Assembly (NCBI GenBank): GCA_017847835.1
Contig: JAGASH010000007.1
Coordinates: forward strand, 146,430-210,429
DNA length: 64,000 nt
Source of the DNA: Oscillospiraceae bacterium
GTDB taxonomy: Bacteria; Bacillota; Clostridia; Oscillospirales; Ruminococcaceae
Reading direction: 5' to 3'
Shown here: piece after piece, positions 59,154 to 64,000 of the stretch
Layout: each line of letters starts with the position of its first letter
Numbering within the stretch: the first letter of the stretch is position 1
The notes under the pieces: generated by a model
What the model was told of the DNA's origin: nothing
Database searches by the model: none
The model's input: only the letters and a program-made list of their open reading frames with translations
Program-made: the position numbers and the translations under genes

Positions 59154-60290
59154 ATGAGTAACAATAATAAGATTATGAATCAGTATGACAATGAGAAAAA
59201 TGCATATCAAGCCTTTGCTTCTGAAATTAAACATTTGCTTGGAATTCTTATATCAAGCGAAGGCATTTCATGCAATGCGATTACCTATAGACTAAAGGAT
59301 AGAAGCAGTTTAATTGAGAAAATAGACAGAAAAAAGCATAAATATTCAAATTTAAATGATATAACTGATATTGCTGGGGTTCGCGTTATTACATATTATG
59401 CGGAAGATGCAGACAAGGTTGCAGAAATTGTTGAACATGAATTTCTAGTAGACAAAAACAATTCAATTGACAAAGGCAAAGCACTAGAACCAGACCGTTT
59501 TGGTTATTGCAGCATTCATTACGTTGTTGAAATGAATGAAGAGCGACTAAAGTTAAAAGAGTATCAACAGTTTTCCGGATTAAAATGCGAAATACAAATT
59601 CGCTCAGTCTTACAGCATGCTTGGGCGGAAATCGAGCATGATTTAGGCTACAAGAATTCAATAATTGTTCCCCAGTCAATTCGTCGAAACTTTTCGAGAC
59701 TTGCGGGTCTTTTGGAAATAGCAGACAAAGAATTTCAGGATATCAGGCAATCATTATCGACATATGAGTTTGAAATTGCCAAAAAAATTGCACGCAAAGA
59801 AAATATTGAGATAGATACTTTTCTGTTGTGCGAGTTGGCAAAGCATGATCCCAACATCATTGCAATCAACCAAGAGATTGGAAAACACACAAGAAGACAA
59901 TTCGATACAACTATTGAGCCCTGTGATTGTGTAGACTCTGTTTCAGAACTTAGTTGGTTTAATATTAATACACTCGATCAGTTAAACAGCTTTATTAAAA
60001 AGAATGGCGATTATGCAATTAAAATTGCCGAGATATTTTGTTCTGAAGACGTTTATGAAAAAGAATATGAAGACCTTTTTCCTATGAAAAAAGATATTGC
60101 CTTTTTTTATCTTTGTTATGCAGAGCTGGTTTCAAACGAAAAGCTATATGATATAAAGACTTGCATAAAATATTTACGAGACAACAATATTGGAAGCCCA
60201 GACGATTCCTATGGTTGCGAATCATCCGTTGAAATAGCAAAAGAACTTATGGATTTACGACAAAAATTTAGGTGCTCCACTAAACGATAG
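59154..60290 (+). CDS. Stand-alone RelA/SpoT-type nucleotide pyrophosphokinase
   Basis: 378 residues. Residues about 35-190 form a RelA/SpoT synthetase domain: LTDRSSL-like basic loop (RLKDRSSLIEKIDRKKHKYSNLND), TDIAGVRVITYYAED, PDRFGYCSIHYVVEMN (guanine-stacking Tyr) and CEIQIRSVLQHAWAEIEHDLGYKN with the catalytic Glu. No hydrolase, TGS or ACT domain is present; a C-terminal extension of about 180 residues is unassigned. Small alarmone synthetases make (p)ppGpp; some related ToxSAS and CapRel proteins are toxins or phage-defence effectors. AT-rich coding and a mobile neighbourhood suggest acquired DNA. Its stop codon TAG is completed by the first base of the inserted IS element. Confidence 0.82.
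   Translation: MSNNNKIMNQYDNEKNAYQAFASEIKHLLGILISSEGISCNAITYRLKDRSSLIEKIDRKKHKYSNLNDITDIAGVRVITYYAEDADKVAEIVEHEFLVDKNNSIDKGKALEPDRFGYCSIHYVVEMNEERLKLKEYQQFSGLKCEIQIRSVLQHAWAEIEHDLGYKNSIIVPQSIRRNFSRLAGLLEIADKEFQDIRQSLSTYEFEIAKKIARKENIEIDTFLLCELAKHDPNIIAINQEIGKHTRRQFDTTIEPCDCVDSVSELSWFNINTLDQLNSFIKKNGDYAIKIAEIFCSEDVYEKEYEDLFPMKKDIAFFYLCYAELVSNEKLYDIKTCIKYLRDNNIGSPDDSYGCESSVEIAKELMDLRQKFRCSTKR
60282..60289. repeat. 8-base target-site duplication, left
   Basis: AAACGATA, identical to 61073-61080, immediately outside the IS ends. Inside the last codons of the RelA/SpoT-type gene. Confidence 0.93.
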
Positions 60291-60371
60291 AGACCATCCC
60301 AAATCTTGTGTAAACTCCATAAATAGTGTATAATAAAATAAAACAAATAGAGGAATCTGAAAAACCGAAAG

Positions 60372-60889
60372 GTCGAGGACATTCTCATCGCCTGCACGGA
60401 TAACCTAACAGGTTTCAGCGAGGCGATAGCGGCGGTGTTCCCGAAAACTGACATTCAGAATTGCATAATCCACCAGCTCAGGAACTCTGGCAAATACGTT
60501 TCGTACAAGGATATAAAGGCTCTAATGGCAGATTTGAAGCGGGTTTATCAGGCTGTTGACGAGCAATCAGCGCTAGCTGCTCTCGACGATTTCGCTGAAA
60601 TTTGGGACAAAAAATATCCGAAAATCTCAAAATCCTGGAGAGAAAACTGGGCAAATCTCAGCACATATTTCAAGTTCCCGGAGGAGCTTCGGCGGCTTAT
60701 TTATACGACTAACGCCATTGAGGGCTGCAATCGTCAGCTGCGTAAGGTCACTAAATCCAAGACGTTTTTTTCCGACCGATGACAGCTTGTTCAAGATGCT
60801 TTATCTGGCTATGCTGGACATCACCAAAAAGTGGACGGGACGGTGGCAGGACTGGGGGCATATACTACGGCGACCGCATACCCGAGTGA
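60372..60889 (+). pseudogene. IS256-family transposase remnant
   Basis: C-terminal part of an IS256 (Mutator-type) transposase: VEDILIACTDNLTGFSEAI (second catalytic Asp region), IHQLRNSGKYVSYKD, RRLIYTTNAIEGCNRQLRKVTKSK (catalytic Glu). Extra T in a T-run near 60768-60776 breaks the frame (then FPTDDSLFKMLYLAM), and a second frame change occurs before YYGDRIPE, whose stop is at 60887-60889. No start or N-terminal half remains. Non-functional. Confidence 0.9.
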
Positions 60890-60899
60890 GCGCCGCGCC

Positions 60900-60950
60900 G
60901 GAACTGCTGTTTCCGTTACGGGCTTCGCCCTCCACTTCAACAGCAGTTCC
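60900..60950. repeat. Nested inverted repeat inside IS remnant
   Basis: Perfect 12-base arms GGAACTGCTGTT / AACAGCAGTTCC, enclosing a second GGGC-TTC-GCCC hairpin. It lies between the transposase stop and the right inverted repeat and has no T-run. Confidence 0.85.
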
Positions 60951-61072
60951 TATTGACAACTTAATTGATTTGTGTTACTATGAATAAGCTCTGAATGCAG
61001 GAAAATGCAACCAGAGCGTACAGATTTCACTTAATGCACATTTGTGGTTTACACAGATTTTGGGATAGAGCC

Positions 61073-61080
61073 AAACGATA
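61073..61080. repeat. 8-base target-site duplication, right
   Basis: AAACGATA, pairing with 60282-60289. If the insertion were removed, the gene would end AAA-CGA-TAA, still a stop. Confidence 0.93.
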
Positions 61081-61130
61081 ACACTTAATTTAAAATTTTT
61101 GCTTCGAAAACAAGTTTTCAAAAATAGAAT

Positions 61131-61158
61131 TTATGCCCGCGGTAACTCGTGGGCATAA
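61131..61158 (-). terminator. Terminator after serine recombinase
   Basis: Minus-strand TTATGCCC / GGGCATAA stem with a 12-base loop, then ATTCTATTTTTG, 17 bases past the recombinase stop. Confidence 0.75.
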
Positions 61159-61175
61159 GTTTTTCTGCTTGAACG

Positions 61176-62765
61176 TCAAACTACTTCCTCAAACACCGCC
61201 TCAAGCATAATTGAAGTGCTGTCCGCGAAATCTCCGTTCATCTCGAAACTCACGTCCAGCGACTTGTCCTCGTTCTGATGAACGGTCACTCCATTTACCA
61301 ACATTCTTAGGTTCGCATCGGAAATTCTTCCCTCGGACAGTATGTCATCAAGCAGCGCGGAAGTGCTTTTCAGAGTCGTCTGACGCTGTTTGCATACCTT
61401 GTCGTACTCGCGGCAGTCGTGGATTTTCCGTTCCAACTCCACAATCTCGTTCTCGCGTTTTTCAATCATATTATTGTAAAATTCCGCGCGCGATTTGTCC
61501 GTAACCTTGCCCATAATCAAGTCCTCGATTTGCTGTTTCAGTGCGAGGATTTTTTCTTCATATTGCCGAATTTGCAAGTCATAAGCAGGCTTTTGCTTGA
61601 GCCATTGTTTCACGATTTCATCATACTTCTCACTCTCGGCAACGATTTTTTCCTTGAGATTTTGGACTTCACCGAATACCAGCTCATCAAGCTGCGACTC
61701 GTGAATTCGGTGCGGCGTGCAGTATTGTTTTCCGTAACGGTGATGGCTGTTGCAGGTGTATTCGATGTATTCTTTTCCGCGCCAAGTCCGTGTTTTTGCC
61801 ACGAAATGTGAGCCGCACTCGGCACATTTTATCAAGCCGGAATAGCGATGAATCTTGTGACCGCCGCTTGCTCTCGGCTTGATTTCAGAGCGCTGTTTCA
61901 GCAAGAATTGCGCTTGCTCCCACGTTTGTCTGTCGATAATCGGCTCACAAAAATTCTCGTGACGGTACTGTTCTTCGGGTGCAATAAAGGTTTTGGTTTT
62001 GTAGATTTTAGATGTTACTGTTTTATGATTGACCAAAGTTCCGATGTACATTTCGTTCGTCAGAATGCGCTTTATCGAGGTCTGAACCCACAAATATTTC
62101 TTTGAAATCTGCGGTTTCCAATCGGCGAGTTTACGGTTTTGGTAATACTCCGGAGAGCGAACTCCGCGCTCGTTCATCAGCCGCGCAATCGTTGTTAAAC
62201 CGTAACCGTCAACGTAGAGCCGAAATATTTCACGAACATAGTCGGCGGTTTCCGCGTCAATTTCAACGGTTCCGGTGCTGCGGTCAAGGAAATACCCGAA
62301 CGGCAGCGACATCACAAGCCCCCTGTTTTTCTGCTTTTGACGGATTCCCGAACGCACTTTCTTCGAAATATCTTTGGCGTAAAAGTCGTTGAAAATCTGC
62401 TTGAAACCTATCAGCAAATCGTCATTTTCATTGGTTGTATCAATGCCTTCCGTGACTGAAATCACCTTGACTTTGTTCTCTCGCAGGTGGTCGATGAAGA
62501 GCGCAGTTTGTGTGCGATGTCTGCCCAATCGTGATAAATCTTTCACCAATACCACTTCAATTTTGCCCTCGTCAACGGCATTTTCAAGCTCTCCCAAGCC
62601 CTTTCGGTTGAACGTCATTCCCGAAACATTGTCGTCAAAACTCTCACCGACAACCTCATAACCGTTCTGTTCAGCATAGTCAATCAGTATTTGCCGCTGA
62701 TTTTGAAGACTGTTCATTTCCTCGTCTTCATCGCGTGACAGTCGATAGTATAGCCATGCTTTCAT
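61176..62765 (-). CDS. Large serine recombinase
   Basis: 529 residues. N-terminal resolvase domain: AWLYYRLSRDEDEE with catalytic Ser10, and VLVKDLSRLGRHRTQTALFIDHL; then a recombinase domain (about 160-265; LPFGYFLDRSTG, RLMNERGVRSPEYY) and a zinc ribbon (LIKCAECGSHFVAKTRTW...CNSHHRYGKQYC) followed by a long coiled coil. This is the family that integrates phages and conjugative elements at specific sites. The start ATG at 62765 has GAGGAGGG upstream. The other end of the element should lie beyond the right edge; the attachment site would be expected near the recombinase. Confidence 0.93.
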   Translation of the reverse strand: MKAWLYYRLSRDEDEEMNSLQNQRQILIDYAEQNGYEVVGESFDDNVSGMTFNRKGLGELENAVDEGKIEVVLVKDLSRLGRHRTQTALFIDHLRENKVKVISVTEGIDTTNENDDLLIGFKQIFNDFYAKDISKKVRSGIRQKQKNRGLVMSLPFGYFLDRSTGTVEIDAETADYVREIFRLYVDGYGLTTIARLMNERGVRSPEYYQNRKLADWKPQISKKYLWVQTSIKRILTNEMYIGTLVNHKTVTSKIYKTKTFIAPEEQYRHENFCEPIIDRQTWEQAQFLLKQRSEIKPRASGGHKIHRYSGLIKCAECGSHFVAKTRTWRGKEYIEYTCNSHHRYGKQYCTPHRIHESQLDELVFGEVQNLKEKIVAESEKYDEIVKQWLKQKPAYDLQIRQYEEKILALKQQIEDLIMGKVTDKSRAEFYNNMIEKRENEIVELERKIHDCREYDKVCKQRQTTLKSTSALLDDILSEGRISDANLRMLVNGVTVHQNEDKSLDVSFEMNGDFADSTSIMLEAVFEEVV

Positions 62766-62809
62766 GAAAATCCCTCCTCTCGTCACGACACAGCATACCA
62801 CAACGTTTT

Positions 62810-62998
62810 TCAAATATCCAGCGGTTTTTGGCGGTCACCCCAAAATTCTATATAATCACCAAAATCTTTTGGGGTATATTCGGGCAGATTATCCGAATTT
62901 AGGTAGTCGGCAGCCATGCTTGTAAGGAACTTTTCAAACCGATTTTGGTCGCCGTTGTAGTGGAATTTGATGATGTTTAACTTTGGAATTTTTCTCAA
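62810..62998 (-). CDS. 62-residue protein upstream of recombinase
   Basis: Starts with TTG at 62998 behind GGGGAGGACG. The product MRKIPKLNIIKFHYNGDQNRFE... is mixed charge with a Tyr/Asp/Trp-rich end (DYIEFWGDRQKPLDI) and no membrane segment. Such short genes before serine recombinases may be excisionase-like or regulators; unproven. 44 bases separate it from the recombinase start. Confidence 0.55.
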   Translation of the reverse strand: MRKIPKLNIIKFHYNGDQNRFEKFLTSMAADYLNSDNLPEYTPKDFGDYIEFWGDRQKPLDI

Positions 62999-63027
62999 AT
63001 TTTCGTCCTCCCCGTTGTTCTATTTTT

Positions 63028-63102
63028 TTACAACTCCTCTGAATTTGGCTTTGTAATCGCATTTGTGCAATTCTGCAACTCCGATTTTTTTGACTTTACC
63101 AT
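63028..63102 (-). CDS. Possible 24-residue peptide gene
   Basis: ATG at 63102 with AAAGGGG 7 bases upstream, reading MVKSKKSELQNCTNAITKPN to a TAA. Only the ribosome site supports it. A 75-codon frame starting at 63255 lacks a site. The 276 bases from 63103 to 63378 hold no other supported gene. Confidence 0.35.
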   Translation of the reverse strand: MVKSKKSELQNCTNAITKPNSEEL

Positions 63103-63378
63103 TTTACAACCCCTTTCTTTTTCTTCAACATTTGGCTTTGCGGCGGGCTTTGCACGTCCGCTGTGTTCGGGACGACGCCGTCCCTTTAACTTGCTTAAAA
63201 ATAATACCCAACGTATCTGTCTGTTTTCCGAGAAATCCTGCGAAATCTTCTGCAAAAAGTCTTGCTCAAATCCCGCACAAACGGCTCAAATTTCGTTAAA
63301 AAAAGGCTCGGCGAGATGTTACCCTATTTGGCTGAAAAACTCGCACAAATCGCCCGAAAGCCGTCCCAAATGCCGTCA

Positions 63379-64000
63379 CTATTTCAAGGCTGTACCGTCA
63401 CTTTCACAACTGCCGTCACTACCGTCAACACGCATTGTCAAAGCATTTGCGAGATATGGAGTGACAGCAGTGCCGGCTATTTCAACCCACAAAGAACAAC
63501 CGTCACTGCTGTCACTTTCGCGGTCGTATTTCAGAATTATAAACCGCTGTCCGCACGACCTTTTCACCTCAAAACTCACGCCGAAACTTTTCAGTTCCAC
63601 GCCGTGCTGAACAAGATTTTGCGTAATTTTGTTTGCCGGAATTTCAATTCCAAATTGCATTTTCAACTCTCCAACCAACATTGTTGCCGAACCTTTGAAA
63701 TAATTTTTCGCCAACATAAAATCGTGTATCATGAAAGAAAAAGTGTCGCGCGGTTTCGGGTTTATTTTTTCTTCGGTAATCCACCGTGAGCCTCTGCGTT
63801 TCAAGTGCAGTTCAAGATTTTCAATGTCGCGACCAACGCAATGCAGAACAGCTTCGCCGCACCCGCGCTGCTTTTCGAGCATTACCATACTGCCGTCAAC
63901 GCAGCCGCTTATTCCCGTCGTTCCCGAAATCATATTAAACGGGTCATTGTCGCGGCACTTGCGCGTGTGGTGAACCAACAAAATCGCGATTTGCAGCTTG
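63379..64000 (-). CDS. RepA/RecA-like ATPase, N-terminus beyond window
   Basis: Open at the window edge, 206 codons visible. It starts mid-protein with ...AILLVHHTRK, the final beta strand of a RecA-like fold, and contains DPFNMISGTTGISGCVDGSMVMLEKQRG and LHCVGRDIENLELHL, which match the plasmid RepA/AAA_25 replicative ATPases of mobile elements. A winged-helix-like region follows (LKMQFGIEIPANKITQNLVQHGVEL) and a Ser/Asp/Gly-rich tail. Probably replication of the element. Confidence 0.8.
   Translation of the reverse strand, partial: KLQIAILLVHHTRKCRDNDPFNMISGTTGISGCVDGSMVMLEKQRGCGEAVLHCVGRDIENLELHLKRRGSRWITEEKINPKPRDTFSFMIHDFMLAKNYFKGSATMLVGELKMQFGIEIPANKITQNLVQHGVELKSFGVSFEVKRSCGQRFIILKYDRESDSSDGCSLWVEIAGTAVTPYLANALTMRVDGSDGSCESDGTALK

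Larger units (their letters stand above)
60290..61072 (+). mobile_element. Deletion derivative of an IS256-family element
   Basis: 783 bases with imperfect terminal inverted repeats of about 26 bases: the left end GAGACCATCCCAAATCTTGTG and the right end, read inward, GGCTCTATCCCAAAATCTGTG, both continuing to TAAAC. It is flanked by 8-base target duplications AAACGATA, so the insertion is a genuine transposition and not a degraded remnant edge. A complete IS256-type element is about 1.3 kb; here the first ~180 codons of the transposase are missing. A 12-base nested inverted repeat lies after the transposase stop. Confidence 0.9.

Noticed and set aside
1..64000. CRISPR array
   Set aside because: No set of regularly spaced short direct repeats was seen anywhere in the window.

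Overview
The window looks like the chromosome of a Clostridia-class Firmicute, most likely of the Ruminococcus/Oscillospiraceae kind. The reasons are the Firmicute operon structure (rpsB-tsf, infC-rpmI-rplT, rnc-smc-ftsY, pheST behind a T-box, an FMN riboswitch before a riboflavin ECF transporter), the sporulation genes spoIIID and ylmC/ymxH, a CD1247-type protein, and many promoters reading TTGACA-N17-TATAAT. This assignment is inference from gene content; no species is claimed.

Positions 1-52140 are core chromosome, mostly on the minus strand. They hold: a four-gene unit (membrane protein, lipoprotein, response regulator, histidine kinase; 24-4425); the oxidative half of the TCA cycle (citrate synthase, a degenerate SpoIID-like protein, eukaryotic-type NADP isocitrate dehydrogenase, a 50-residue unannotated protein, aconitase; 4460-10220), which would make 2-oxoglutarate for glutamate; the FMN-riboswitch operon (10324-11783); yicC and neighbours; spoIIID; a frameshifted GH16 glucanase lipoprotein; rpsB-tsf; a long run with an ABC-F protein, met17, hisC and efp; an aroQ-nfo-yqeG run behind rpsU; the rdgB-yhbY-nadD-yqeK-rsfS run; topA-trmFO-plsX-rnc-radical SAM-smc-ftsY; and infC-rpmI-rplT behind an L20-type leader, with infC starting at the rare codon AUC. 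On the plus strand, a pyridoxal-type kinase, a metallo-hydrolase and T-box-controlled pheST follow.

Positions 52141-58967 change character: AT-richer, no housekeeping genes. The stretch is bracketed by a 39-base direct repeat that is the 5' half of a tRNA-Leu gene with its own promoter. The left copy is a defective tRNA-like gene ending in an intrinsic terminator; the right copy is an intact tRNA-Leu(CAG). Between them, all on the minus strand, lie a sigma-70-family factor, a DUF4367 membrane protein (probable sigma partner), secreted proteins, a truncated paralogue, a membrane protein, a 296-residue protein of unknown function and two lipoproteins.

Positions 59094-64000 look like mobile DNA: a stand-alone RelA/SpoT-type nucleotide pyrophosphokinase, a deletion derivative of an IS256-family element with both inverted repeats and an intact 8-base target duplication placed exactly at the kinase gene's stop codon, a large serine recombinase, two very small genes and the end of a RepA/RecA-like ATPase that runs off the window. 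The regions most worth attention are the tRNA-bracketed sigma-factor cassette and the RelA/SpoT gene beside it. Smaller surprises are two likely pseudoenzymes (SpoIID-like and M24-like) and the DUF5662 gene under FMN-riboswitch control.
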